From contig CM060961.1 of NCBI GenBank assembly GCA_030765045.1, positions 139,115,564-139,179,563 of the forward strand: a stretch of 64,000 nucleotides of DNA, given 5' to 3'. The notes beneath the pieces are model-generated. The model searched no databases. It saw nothing but the letters and a program-made list of their open reading frames with translations, and was not told the origin of the DNA. Positions 22,240 through 33,085 of this stretch are shown one piece after another. How positions within the stretch are numbered: the first letter of the stretch is position 1; every line of letters starts with the position of its first letter. This DNA comes from Tenodera sinensis. Taxonomy: Eukaryota > Arthropoda > Insecta > Mantodea > Mantidae. A program made the translations under genes and the position numbers.

Positions 22240-23015
22240 TCCGATTTTTCCAGTCACTGATATAGGGAACACAGCTTATCGGCAGTTCCCAAAAATTCAA
22301 CATGGCCGACATTACACTAAACTAAAATTTAGAGACATTATACCCAAAAACAGTCCTGCCAACGTACATAATAAAAGCTTTCTAACCTCAAATATCACAG
22401 GTTTAAAGCATCACGCTTTCAAACGAGAATGATGCTTGAACATCGTTACCACACAACACAAGAACCTACTCACCTTCGCAAATCTTGTTCTGCAATAACA
22501 CTTTTGGATAAAATCACTTCCGAACGCTAAATATCGTAATATATTTAATACACTACTGTGTAGCAAACACAAAAATAACAACAGTAACTAAAACTCCATA
22601 TACCGCTCTAAAAGAATTCAAGACATAATCACGCAAACACGAGCAGTACAATGGCGCCCACAGATTAAGTAATTAATACTGCGTTTAAACAGAATCTTGT
22701 TTTAAAATCTATCGGTTGGCATTTCTGCATAGTTTTCAAAAACGAGGGCTTTTGTGGCAACATAACGGATGCAATAATACCTACTAAATATGGACATAGC
22801 TTTACCATGGTTATACAATTTTACGAACAGTTGGCAGTACGAATGCAACCTAACAGATGGAATGTCACCAAGTACAACCAGACCCCCAAATGACCTTGTT
22901 GTCGACGGGCCCTTAAATTTAACACTCCACAACCAGACCGCCATAATGGGAAAAAATTCCGTTTCCTCGATACTTGCTTTCGTAACTCCAACTTCAGCAG
23001 TCAATTTTGTATCAC
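22240..23015 (-). repeat. Segment paralogous to 38690-39320
   Basis: The minus strand aligns with the plus strand at 38690-39320 over several hundred bases: ggtgacattccatctgttag, gtaaagctatgtccatat, tatattacgatatttagcg, gaagtgattttatccaaaag, gtgatatttgaggttagaaa and agtgtaatgtcggccat. Both copies have a splice-donor-like site after aagatttgcg(g)aag: gtgagt here, gtaagc there. An ATG follows a tttag at both loci, but the frame is broken in the other copy. It may be a duplicated 5' gene end or a transposon 5' region. The 100-codon reverse frame (22702-23004) spans a 45-bp insertion and is not convincing as a gene. Confidence 0.7.
22885..22929 (+). mobile_element. 45-bp LINE tail insertion with 10-bp target duplication
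   Basis: CAACCAGACC occurs on both sides (22875-22884 and 22930-22939). The insert contains tgaccttgttgtcgacgggc then ccttaaa, the same tail found at 49915 and 52928. The paralogue near 38770 lacks the insert, giving an empty-site reference. This is a severely 5'-truncated retrotransposition event. Confidence 0.85.
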
Positions 23016-23034
23016 TTTCCTGCCCCTGAAGTAC

Positions 23035-23173
23035 TTCCCGTTTTTACTTTCTCTACTGATAAGTAGAAGGAAATATTGTATTCCACCCAAAAATTCGATG
23101 TCAAGATTTCACCGGAAATATACGTTTTGAGACAGCCTGAATTTAAAAAAAAAAGAAAAAACATTTTTAGAAA

Positions 23174-23216
<43 letters not shown>

Positions 23217-23890
23217 CGTGTGCGTGTATATGTATGTGTGTGTGTCTGTCAGTCTGTGGATAGCATAACTCAAAAACGAAAAGTGGGTTAAAAACCAAAG
23301 TTGGTATTCAAGTTTAATGTCTTTCAACGATGCGATAGGAAGATTTTGAAGAAAATAACCCCACCCTAAACTACCCTTTACATGGAAACTTTTTCGAAAA
23401 TTTTTATTTTCTTGAAAATGGCTCTAAAATGTTTGATTAAAATGTCATGTGTTTAAGATATTTATATGACAAATGGCTATAGCCTATGTAGTCCTGTTTA
23501 CTCTGGGTGACTTTTGAGTAACTCATAAATCGTTAGAGATAGACAAATTCTTAATATACAGAAAATGTAGACCTCACTAAAACACACAATTGATGTCTAA
23601 TTTTTCTTTTTTTTTTGAACATCGTTGTTCATTTTTTTATATGTTAAGTGTACAAAGAGAGCGCGATCTCAAAGCTTTAAAAGATTTGACTATCGCTCAA
23701 AGACTACTGTATTCTAATATTTCCCTTTCACCTACAAGGAAATAAGCAGTGAGATAATTTGTACAAATGCTTATCTCAACTAACAGAAGAAGATATAGGA
23801 GTAAGAGTTTGTAAGAATGGTTAGTACAAGAGTAAAGAAAGTCATGTGAGTGCAACACATCAGATTTTTCTTTTAACGTACAGGAACTAT
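23035..23890 (-). mobile_element. R1 interspersed repeat, full length, reverse
   Basis: From 23035 it reads gtttttactttctctac, ttgtattccacccaaaaatt, atttcaccggaaatatacgt, a GT tract at 23178-23210 with an adjoining CG run, cataactcaaaaacgaaaag, tggtattcaagtttaatgtc, accctaaactaccctttaca, tagcctatgtagtcctgttt, ctcaaagctttaaaag, cacctacaaggaaataagc and ends tgcaacacatcagattttt. It defines both ends of R1 and lies inside the Tigger-like element. Confidence 0.9.
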
Positions 23891-24639
23891 GTTTGGTATA
23901 ACACAAACAAGCACCTGTTCTGTATTAATTTCTGAGCGAAAAGCATCCCTGTAGAACGACCAATAACAATAACGAAACAAACTGAACTGCCTGCGTACCG
24001 CCACTGTCGTATGCGATCGACTATGTCCAAGGGTCAGAAGACTAGCGTATCATTATGTTGAGTTATGTTAAATACATTGTAATCATGTTGAGCGTGTTAA
24101 TCGCAACGTTTGTCACTTACTCATATTGTTATGCTACGTTACCTGTTGCTGCTCGAGTACACCTTTTCTTTCTTTCTTTTCTTTTTTTGAATAATTCGAA
24201 CATTTCCAAATCTGGACAGATAACACCCCCAATTCGGATTAGCAGGGTTCTACTGGATAGTAAATGTATGAGTATAACTTAATAGCAAAATGTGACGTCA
24301 CTGTTTCCAAACCAGTTGCTTAAAGATAACCAACCATCAATACGAAAAGTGAAATACAGGAGTTCCATATATTTCGGTTTGTACTGGTAGTTTGCAGAAT
24401 TTTGGAATAGTTTTCTATTACTTGTTAACAAAGTAATATATAACATTAACTGGGATAAGATGTAGGTAGTTGTACGGTAAGGCATGGTCGTGATCCGCGG
24501 TTAACTTGAGAAACACACAGAAGGAAAGAAAAAATAATTCCATGCCCTCAAAAATGAGGTTTAATGCGTCAGCTAATAAACTTCATTCACAACTCAGTTA
24601 ACGCTGCATTTTACACGAATACCTCTACTCCTCCCAACC

Positions 24640-25195
24640 GAACGGGATGGCTCAGGCGGTAACGTCTGTGGCCCGCATTCGGGAGGTCGTCAGTTCGATC
24701 CCGTGGCCGCGCACTCTGACATGGATTTTTCCGTGGTTTCCCCATGTCACTTAGGCGAATGCTGGGGTACATTATTTCATGCCACGGTTTCCTTTTCATA
24801 ATTTCCTTTCATTCCATTTCCTTGTCATCTTTAAGGTGTATCTTCAGGCGTGTAATGTTGGCAGTGCCAGGAAGATGGCGTGGATGAGAGAGTTTGGTAA
24901 CTTCTGTTCTGTAGGTGGTGTTTGGTCTGTCTTGTCCCACGCCGGGGGAGGGACGCTCAGTGCGACACCGGAACCGCGGAGTTATGGCTGCTTGTCGGGG
25001 CCTGGCGCCGGATGAAGAGATCTCAGCACTTGTTAGTGACTTCCGCGCGTCTTTGTAGCCTGTCCAGCTGTGACCCTGTGTGGCACCTTCGGTTCCCTCT
25101 TTTTATCTCTGCCTTCTGGGGGTTGGTAGCCACAATAGATCTGTGTAGATCGAAGTGAGCGAGGAGTCCTCTCTGTGTCTGTACCCTTTACTCCT
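24640..25195 (+). mobile_element. SINE type A, full-length tRNA-derived, ~555 bp
   Basis: The head has an A box (tggctcaggcgg) and B box (agttcgatccc) 40 bp apart, as in a tRNA-type pol III promoter. The body has ttccgtggtttccccatgtc, aggcgaatgctggggta and cattccatttcctt. The 3' domain has gacttccgcgcgtctttg, tgtgtggcaccttcggttcc and agccacaatagatctgtg. The length is large for a SINE. Partial relatives are at 11655, 26210, 27560, 36880, 37255 and 60410. Confidence 0.88.
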
Positions 25196-25199
25196 CCAA

Positions 25200-25510
25200 T
25201 TGTTTTCCATGTTTTATTTAGATATAGAAGTCAATGGAATGTTGCATTCATTGACTCAGATGAAAAACAGTCGAGGTCTGTAAATAACTATAGATCAGCA
25301 AATCTTTGTGGACACGTGCGAGGTAATAAGTGAAGTATCGACTCCTTTCATTCCTTATGTAGTATAAAATTAAACGTAACAACTTTCATTAATACAAAAC
25401 TTAAAATTTAAAACTATCGCTGGTTGATCTCAAAGTCTTAGATACGGTGACTCCATCCCTAATATAAAATGTTAATGTTTACAATAAGAGCACGTAACGA
25501 TGTTTCTTTT
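25200..25510. other. Unassigned AT-rich spacer
   Basis: No feature recognised between the SINE end and the minus-strand open frame. Confidence 0.4.
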
Positions 25511-25512
25511 AT

Positions 25513-26166
25513 TCACAGGCAAGCTAGGCATTTAGGTAGCACTTTCATGATTAATTTCACGAGATTCCGATATAATGGAAATTGCTCACCAGCTGAGTCG
25601 GCAGTGCGTACATAATTAACTAAGATGCACTTACACGACCTGCCAGCGGTTCCGGTTGTAACAGTCTCATTACCGCTACCACGATTCGCTTTTAGTAACG
25701 TTAATATGCATTGCATTCGCATACTTGCCATATGAGTCAGGGTTTCCAGCAAAAATATGATTTTTTCCTGACCCAAATATTGTATTTCCCTTACTACAAT
25801 GCTGCAGCCTCCTCCATCCTTATTAGCTGACCAACATGCACCTTTAAACAATATTTCTAGAGCGATACTAATAAGGAAAATTAAATTGTTGGTAGCAAAG
25901 TGCATAAAATAGAAATGATATGTCAATAGCAAAAGACAGATTTGTACAAAATACATCGTCCTAATATATTTAAGGAATAAAATACTAAGGAAAAGAATTT
26001 TAGACACAAAATATAAAATAATTTGAAAACTTATACTGCCACTGATAGTGGAATTCTTTTTTGGGAAAGGGGGCAAGAATCTCTTCTCAATCCGAGGCAG
26101 CAGGTCGCAGTAGAGTCTGATGATAAAGTAAGTCAATCGAAAATGCAGTAAAAAAATGGTGAACAA
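25513..26166 (-). CDS. Unidentified 217-codon open frame
   Basis: The longest open frame here that is not explained by a microsatellite or by a transposon I recognise. The N-terminal half is strongly hydrophobic with about three possible membrane segments (residues near 45-65, 68-86 and 90-110); the C-terminal half is more polar (ACWSANKDGGGCSIVV, later TTGTAGRSCKCILVN). I recognise no domain. There is no visible promoter, polyadenylation context or flanking exon that would establish a gene. In AT-rich DNA the hydrophobic half could arise as the complement of A-rich sequence, but more than 200 codons without a stop is unexpected by chance. It could be a fossil exon or coincidence. Confidence 0.2.
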   Translation of the reverse strand: MFTIFLLHFRLTYFIIRLYCDLLPRIEKRFLPPFPKKNSTISGSISFQIILYFVSKILFLSILFLKYIRTMYFVQICLLLLTYHFYFMHFATNNLIFLISIALEILFKGACWSANKDGGGCSIVVREIQYLGQEKIIFLLETLTHMASMRMQCILTLLKANRGSGNETVTTGTAGRSCKCILVNYVRTADSAGEQFPLYRNLVKLIMKVLPKCLACL

Positions 26167-26209
26167 CGTTAGCTCTACAACACGTGCGAAGGTGTATATA
26201 TGTGGTCTG

Positions 26210-26640
26210 CACTCGAAAGTCGCCTGTTATATCCCCGTGGCCATCCTTCCTTACCCAGGATTTTTTCGGAGGTTTCCCCGGTCGCCACGCGAATGCTGGG
26301 AAGGATTTCCATATCCTCGAGTTTCCTGTCCCTCTGTTTCGTTACATTTCATTTCACCCTTAATCCCATTAGCTTTCTTTTATGGTTGGAAGTGTCGGAG
26401 TCCGGAACTCTCATGGGTGGAGAGCCGGTTTCCGAGTCCCGACCCCCCCCCCCCCTTGGGAGTACGAACCCGAAGGGTTAGGAGAAGAATCCAGCTCAGT
26501 CAGTCTCCACCGGGTCTCTAAGTGGGAAAATGTAGGGAGCCTGCCCATTGCCCTGTTGCGGCAACGTCTGGCCGCCCTTCGGATCCACTCGTCTAATCCA
26601 TTTTCCCGGGGTGTGCCCCCGCTACACTTTGAATGTTTAT
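26210..26640 (+). mobile_element. SINE type A variant, head missing
   Basis: Retains ccgtggccatccttcc, tttttcggaggtttccccgg, cacgcgaatgctgggaagga, and a GC-rich 3' part with a C10 run (about 26446-26455), gaacccgaagggttagg and ttgcggcaacgtctggccgc. The tRNA-like head is replaced by unrelated sequence. Open frames of 84-121 codons over it are read-through. Confidence 0.75.
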
Positions 26641-26728
26641 CCTGAATGTAATTCTTTACAATCAAAGGTTAAACTTTTTGTCCAAAATCTAATTCACATT
26701 TCATCCTGATCTACCACATTAGACGAAA

Positions 26729-26787
<59 letters not shown>

Positions 26788-26815
26788 ATTTAAAAAAAAA
26801 TAAATAAATAAAAAA
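26729..26815. repeat. (AAAT)n microsatellite
   Basis: About 15 units, interrupted near 26790 by an A-rich stretch. Confidence 0.95.
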
Positions 26816-27120
26816 ATTGTCAAAAAATAAAACTTAGTCGCATGTAAAATGTCAATCATGACAAAAGTTAACATTTTTAAATTCTCAATATTTATCCTAA
26901 ATGCAATTCTTTACAATCAAGGACTAACATTTTTTCCAAAAAGGCAAATTCGCTTTCTAGCCAGATCAAACCACATTAGGTGAGCTGTTCACGAACATAT
27001 ACAAAATTTTACTTTAATGCATTGCGTAAGCTTCGGCGGCCAATACTCATGGTATCTGAGCCTTCCGGGAAAGGCCGCGTCTTGGTTGCAGATCTTGTAG
27101 GTGCTGTTGCGGAGGGTAGC

Positions 27121-27157
27121 CTGAAGAAGCCCAACATAGGAGGGTGAAACATCGAGC
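27121..27157 (+). other. Second hammerhead-core-like motif
   Basis: CTGAAGA (27121-27127), a 4-bp stem (gccc 27129-27132 with gggt 27142-27145) and GAAA (27146-27149), then catcgagc. It resembles the motif at 4085-4126, which continues gctcgacc. Stem III and the cleavage triplet are not apparent. Confidence 0.3.
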
Positions 27158-27559
27158 ACAAAATTTTATTTTGTTAAAACGTCAAAAGTTCAATATGTTC
27201 TTTAGGGAGTGAGTGAGTGAGTGACTGACTGAGTGAGAGAGTGGAGTTTAAGGACCCGTCAACAGCTAGGTCATTTTGGCCCAAATATGTGCTTTATGTC
27301 GCAGTTTATGTTCCGACGCCAGGTGGGTACTCGTGGGCATGACGATCGGACTCTAGGTAACACAAGAAAGACAGTTGTTACGCACAGAATGACTTCGTCG
27401 CTCGACCTGAAAATGTGCGTTTTTATTAAATAACAGTGCATTTAAAGACGTCTGAGCGTTACCGTAAAACGTATCCAGAATGCTCATAATGGAACGTCAA
27501 TACGATATGAGAAACGAATGTTGACATAATGCTAAAAGCACTCGGAATTTCCGTGGACA

Positions 27560-27775
27560 ACTTGCGGGAAGGGATTTAGCACCTCGACCGAAAGGCGATA
27601 ATTTGTGCCTGTGCCCCTGGAGAATGGATGAGTCGAATGGAAGCGAAGGACGGCCGGAACGTTACCACACAGAGCTGAGGGAGAGACAGGAAATTAGGAG
27701 GATGTGGAAACCCTTCCCAGCATTCGACTGATCCGGGGAAACCTCCGAAAAAACCTGAGCCACCCCGCTCGGTTG
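27560..27775 (-). mobile_element. SINE type A, reverse, B box deleted
   Basis: On the minus strand, aaccgagcggggtggctcag passes straight into gttttttcggaggtttcccc and gaatgctgggaagggtttcc. The segment that would hold the B box is missing. The body continues with gtctctccctcagc and cattctccaggggcacaggc. Confidence 0.75.
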
Positions 27776-27779
27776 TATT

Positions 27780-30700
27780 TCCGTAAATACAATAACTCTG
27801 CAGGAAAACTCAAGCCTATAAAGTATTCTCAGGTAACATTTCTAAACAAACTTAGTAATAAGCACGAAATTTGGATATTTAGATGTTAGTCTCGTTTTTG
27901 GATAGAGTAATTTTTGGATGCCATGCAGCCTCCTCTTTGAATAGAGCTTATTACTACTATTTCGTGGTTATCGTGTCATTGCTCTTGACTGAAACACACA
28001 TTCACCCCCCCCCCCCCCGCACACACATACACATACCTACACCCACAACACATACAAATGAACGGACTTACCAATGCATATAACTATGTGTACTGTCACA
28101 TTTAAAGAGCGATACTTGGCTTTAAAGAAGTTTAAAACACATTTTAACATTGGCTATTAAAGTAGAATATGCTCTATTTCTGCGTATATATTGAAGTTTA
28201 ATTTATTCTCGATAAATTAAAATAACTACTTTGCATGTAATTTTAATAATACAATTTATAAAATCCTTCATATAGTTACTTTGTGCACAGCTCCTCGGGT
28301 TTTATCATTGAAAGCGACGCTGCAGTTCTGTGTTTCCCATTTTAAAAAGTGCTGTTCTATGAATAATGCGCTTATTTGTCCCACATGACAATTTATCTTC
28401 TGATTTTTGCTGGTCTACCAAAAGGATTACACATTGTTACAACATACAGCTTTATTTGCCATTAGCCACAAGCGCTATGGTGGAAGCCCAGAAAATTTAT
28501 AGTGCAATATATTCATTTATTTAGATCGGTAGCTAAGCATAATATCTGAAACTGCATATAGATCGTTCCAATAGGCGAACTCAAATGCAACATTTTACAG
28601 ATATAGGGCGGATTATTTTTATAGTGCTAGGGCACTTTGAAAAATTGGTGTTATCTTATTATAGAAACAATCCGGATATACATAGCTTCTGTTGTATTTC
28701 ATTTCCCTAATGCGTTCACCAGGCCCCTTTTATGTTGCCCTTAATAATTTGTCGCTTTGCAATGTTCATAGAATGATAATGCTTTCATATACGAGATTAA
28801 GCCATGCCTTAATTTTTGTTTGCGTGTGACAGGCAAGGAAATTAATGAATTGCACTAAAAAGCGCATATTGAGATTTCATCGGTAATTCACTTTTAGAAA
28901 AATCCCCGTTGTGTGCGCGCGCACTACAGGTAATATGAATATTAGACGTGTCACTTAATCATAACCTATCAAACATGCAAGATAGATATAGTTTAAGGAA
29001 GTTTCCCTACCCCAACATAATCCTCATAAGTTAAAAAAGCGTTCATTTTCTTATTCATTCTACGCTTCTTAAAGATGCAAAAATAATGTAACATAAAGGG
29101 TACAACTAAATAACGGATATAGAGGCAAATCCTGACTTTTCCCTTTGTAATGATTTTAAGCAAATCATTTGTAAAAGGCATTTGCATGTAAACGCATATT
29201 TTAAGTATGAATTACACTGCCAAAACTCGCTTTTTGCACTACATCAGTACTTATATAAGAACGTAAAACATTATATACAATAAAATTATCTCAATTTTTA
29301 TAAGAAGTGGAAAAGTATAGGTTTGTGCCTATACACCTCAAATGATATCGGCGAAAAAGCCTGGTTAATTAATTTTCAACAAATTATGGTACTACACTAA
29401 AAGGTCCGTAATGAAATTAAATATTCTTTTTAGACCAAGTATAAAATACAAAAGTAAAACATATGAGTTCAAATCAATATCAACTATGTTAACCATTGCG
29501 TTTACGTAGTTTCTCGACTGGTCCCAAGAATCTCTCGGCCTGACAGCATCACTGCAACAAATGTATCAGTAAATGAAAAAAACCCTTCTACCAGTAGCAA
29601 AAGCTGAGACCCCATAGAACCCTACTAAGAGATGATTTAATTTCAAAATTTAAAATCAACCCCCCTTATTATTTGGATCCAGTAATTACACCAGCGGTGC
29701 ACAAGGACCTTGTATCCTTATTGGCAGCCGTTGTGGAGTCAATTTTGGTACCTCCTATCACTATCCAAATCTCAATTACACCCGTCACTCTGCAAACCTC
29801 ACATTTCGTCATATTAGTGGTTAAGCCCTGACAAGGGCACATGCACGCTTGACGCACATCGGGCTGTCCTCAGCCTGTCAACACTACTCAGCCTCTTCCT
29901 CGCCCTTAAAAGCCTTGTTCGGAAAGAGAACTTAGTAAAGTACAAGCATATAATGACTATTTAATGTTGCCTTCGTAGCCTCGCCTTCTTCTCTCTCTTT
30001 ATGCTCTCCAGTGGCTAATCGGTATTCATGCTACTTGCTCTGATGGGCAGCACAGTAATAACCAATGGCATGAAACGAACTTTCATTACTTCTTCTGATG
30101 GCTCACTAAATCATTACTCGTTAAGCTACAACCGTTGCTTGTTTTACATCATGAGATACACGTCTGAAACTACATATGGCCAGATTGTTGGTCTATGGTA
30201 ACCTAGTAACACAGTTCGTAAAATATATACTGAATACTATGCTATAATACCCTACCTACAGAGTTTAATTTATGCTGGGTTTAAATGCCACTCAAGAAAG
30301 GCGGTTTATGTCATAGGTGATAGAAAAAAGCCTTACATCCGAAAGCAGAAACTGTACTGTCATATAACGTAATAGAGGCACGTTTAAACCTATTTTGATA
30401 CGAATTTTAATTCCAGTATAAATACAGGGATAATTTGAAGAAGGATTAAACTATATATATATTTTTTTTTCTAATGTAATATTGCATTATTATTAGTGTA
30501 AAACTTTACAGTTTTTGTGATTCTAAGGACAAAGTTTTCTTATAACACAGAAACGTTTAACTTAATAAATGCTGCTTTTTTCAAGTAACATTCACAATAT
30601 TTTCCATATTAGCCATTAAGAATCTGGAGATAAATCTGAGTAAAATGAAAACCTGACTTTCTTACCAGTTCAGGTCTACCCTCCCCCCTCCTCTTTCCTT

Positions 30701-31050
30701 GTCCTACTTCCAACGTTACGCCTCTAGCCGCGTATTGCATCTGCCAGCAGTTCATTAGTCAGTAGTTATGCTTCACTCCTTACGAGACCCTGAAACTAGG
30801 AGATGCTCCCAAACGGTCCATTTTACCAAATTCGGTTTCTGTACGAGCACCCTTGCCTGGTATAAGGAATTAAATCAGATTCCCTTTCATCGCAGCTACC
30901 AACGGTACCACAACCTTAGAGACTGCAATATAACAATTTTGGTTTTATACATGTAAAATACTTAACAAATTGTCTATGGCCCCCAAAACATGGAAAATCA
31001 GCAATAAATATCACATAATTTAATAAAGAATCAGTATGCAGAAAGTTTAT
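27780..31050. other. Long unassigned AT-rich interval
   Basis: More than 3 kb with no transposon end or protein motif that I recognise. A poly-C run lies at about 28003-28018. A weak R1-like string (gagatttcatcggtaattca, then ttttagaaaaa) occurs near 28870 before a cg-rich tgtgcgcgcgc. A minus-strand 62-codon frame at 29669-29857 (CEVCRVTGV...) is somewhat protein-like but unidentified. Confidence 0.4.
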
Positions 31051-31054
31051 GGAT

Positions 31055-31345
31055 TCAAAAAGTCACACAAATGACAGAGAATATCTCCAAAATTGTTATC
31101 CACAAAAAATGTATTTACATAAATTGTGTGTTTTAGCAAGATCCACATTTTTGTATAATAAGATTTGGTCTATCTCTTACGGTTTACCAGTTATGCAACA
31201 GTTATCCAAAGAAAATACGGCTATATAGGCTATAGTCAGAAAATTCAAAATACATATTTCTTTTTCCATAAAAATACCTCAAACATATGGCATTTTAATC
31301 AAAATCGTTAGACCATTTTCGGGAAAATAAAAAGAAAATAATTTC
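31055..31345 (+). mobile_element. R1 interspersed repeat, central fragment
   Basis: aaagtcacacaaatgacaga, gagaatatctccaaaattgt, tgtattacataaattgtgtg-like block, ttgtataataagatttggtc, ggtttaccagttatgcaac, ggctatagtcagaaaattc and catggcattttaatcaaaa-like block match R1 in order. Both R1 ends are missing. Confidence 0.85.
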
Positions 31346-31349
31346 AATG

Positions 31350-31980
31350 GAAAATTTACACAATAGTACGGTAGAAGAGAGATTTCTAGAAAAAGCAGGA
31401 AAATGTAGACCGACAGAGAACGAGAAATGCAATGGAAATCATAAGGGGATTGCAAAATGTAAAGCTGAAAGTGAAGAAGGAAAGAAGAACTGAATTCACT
31501 CTATTATGTTTTTTCCTAATTAACCAAATTACAAGTTTCTATTCTGTTGCTATGAACAAAACAAATAACCCTGCCACATTTTTTTAATTGCCTGAAAATT
31601 TACTGTCACGTTTCGTTACCGTAATTCTGAGACAAATACGTACTGTATAATTTTAATGTTGTCAGAGAGGAAATGTTCTTGTGGGATACACAAATCCATT
31701 ATCCACTTTGTACATCACCTTTACGAGTTGTTTCATTAGCAGCGAGAGAAAGAAGTGCGCTTCATTAGCTAAAAGTCTCTCACGCTGTAATTTTTCCTGG
31801 CTTTCCAATTATACACTGACCAGTACTCTCTCATTTGATGAGAGTTTCTATCATGAGTGTAAGAACAATAATTCCTGCAGAAAAATATCAAGCACTGTGC
31901 TTCCAATATAATTAAACCCGTGCATAGCACCTTAGTTTTGAGTAGGTGTTTATTATTTGAAATATGTGCGCAGCATAAAG
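31350..31980. other. Unassigned sequence
   Basis: A purine-rich stretch (31375-31490) then AT-rich sequence; nothing recognised. Confidence 0.4.
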
Positions 31981-31984
31981 TGTA

Positions 31985-32112
31985 AAAATATGTGTTGCAT
32001 TCATATGACTTTCTCTACCTATTCATCAACAAACTATTATTACAAAAGCTTATTCTTCTAACTACTTAATCCAGATAAACACTTGCAGAAACGGTTTTAT
32101 TGAATATTGGAA
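31985..32112 (+). mobile_element. R1 5' fragment
   Basis: gtgttgcattcatatgactt, tctctacc and ccagataaacacttgcagaa match the R1 5' end. It stops after about 125 bp and a second R1 copy starts 70 bp later in the same orientation. Confidence 0.7.
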
Positions 32113-32184
32113 GGGTTTGACGGAGGATAGTTTATGGAGCACGAGAAATGTACGAGGGCTACTATTTATATTTTGAGCCTAATA

Positions 32185-32896
32185 GATAATAAAAAATCTG
32201 ATGGGCTGCGCTCACATGACTTTCTCTACTCTTGTACTATTCTTACAAACTCTTATTCCTCTGTCTTCTTCATATTAATCGAGATAAACATTTGTAGAAA
32301 TTATCTTATTACTAATTTTCTTAAAGGTGCAAGGAGAATATGGGAATACAGTAGGCTTTGAGTGATAGTCAAATGGTTTAACGCTTTCAAATTCCGTTCT
32401 CTTTCCACGGCTCAGATATAAAAAAGTGAATAACGATCTTCCATTTGTGGAAAGTATATTCCAAAACTCACACAAATAATAAGGAATATCTCGAAAATGT
32501 TTCACTCTACATAAAAATTAATTTGCACATAAATTGTGTGCCTTAACGAGCTCTGCATTTCTGTGTACTAAGATCTGATCTATCTCTTACGGTTTACCAG
32601 TTATGGAAAAGTAATCAAGAGTAAACAGGGCTACGTGGGCTATAGCCAGAAAATTCAAAATATACCTATGTGCGTTTAGTTTGCCATAAAAATATCTTAA
32701 ACATATGACATTTTTATCAAAATCGTTAAAGATATCTTCAAGAAAATAAAAATTCTCTATGTAAGGGGTGGTTTAGGGGGGAGGAATTTTCTTCAAAATC
32801 TTCATGTCACATATTAAACTTAAACACCAACTTTGGTTTTTAACCGACTTTTCGTTTTTGAGTTATGCTCAGAGATACACACTGACACACACATAC

Positions 32897-32937
<41 letters not shown>

Positions 32938-33085
32938 CGCACCCACCCAACAAAACAAATGACCTGTTTTCTAAAACTGCTTTTTTGTATTCGGGGCCTC
33001 AAAACATATTTCTGGTGAAATCTTGAAATAGAAATTTTGGGTGTGATACAATACTTCTACTTATATGTAGTAGGGACAGTAAGAG
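32185..33085 (+). mobile_element. R1 interspersed repeat, best plus-strand copy
   Basis: Complete order from aaaaatctgatgggc and acatgactttctctactctt through ttaatcgagataaacatttg, ttctttccacggctcagata, aaggaatatctcgaaaatgt, cttacggtttaccagttatg, agccagaaaattcaaaatat, accaactttggtttttaacc and a CA tract (about 32900-32935) to cctcaaaacatatttctggt and atacaatacttctactt. It ends at a mariner element. No reading frame is maintained. Confidence 0.9.

Larger units (their letters stand above)
22050..24261. mobile_element. Pogo/Tigger-like DNA transposon remnant
   Basis: The left end has cagtagcacctcactaatcc and continues gaaattccggataatcc; the right end, reversed, reads cagtagaaccctgctaatcc then gaattggggg. 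This CAGTAG..CC...CTAATCCGA pattern is characteristic of Tigger/pogo termini. TA flanks the left end, but the right flank reads ga before ta. No pogo transposase domain is recognisable inside; the interior holds a segment duplicated at 38.7 kb and an R1 copy (23035-23890). I infer a non-autonomous or gutted element with nested insertions; the two ends could also belong to two fragments. Confidence 0.6.

Noticed and set aside
26156..26521. 121-codon plus frame and its neighbours
   Set aside because: Lies over a type A SINE variant and a poly-C run; the several overlapping frames on both strands reflect GC-rich sequence with few stops.
29669..29857. Cys-containing minus-strand frame
   Set aside because: Slightly protein-like, but short, without a domain, exon signals or upstream continuation; not enough to call.
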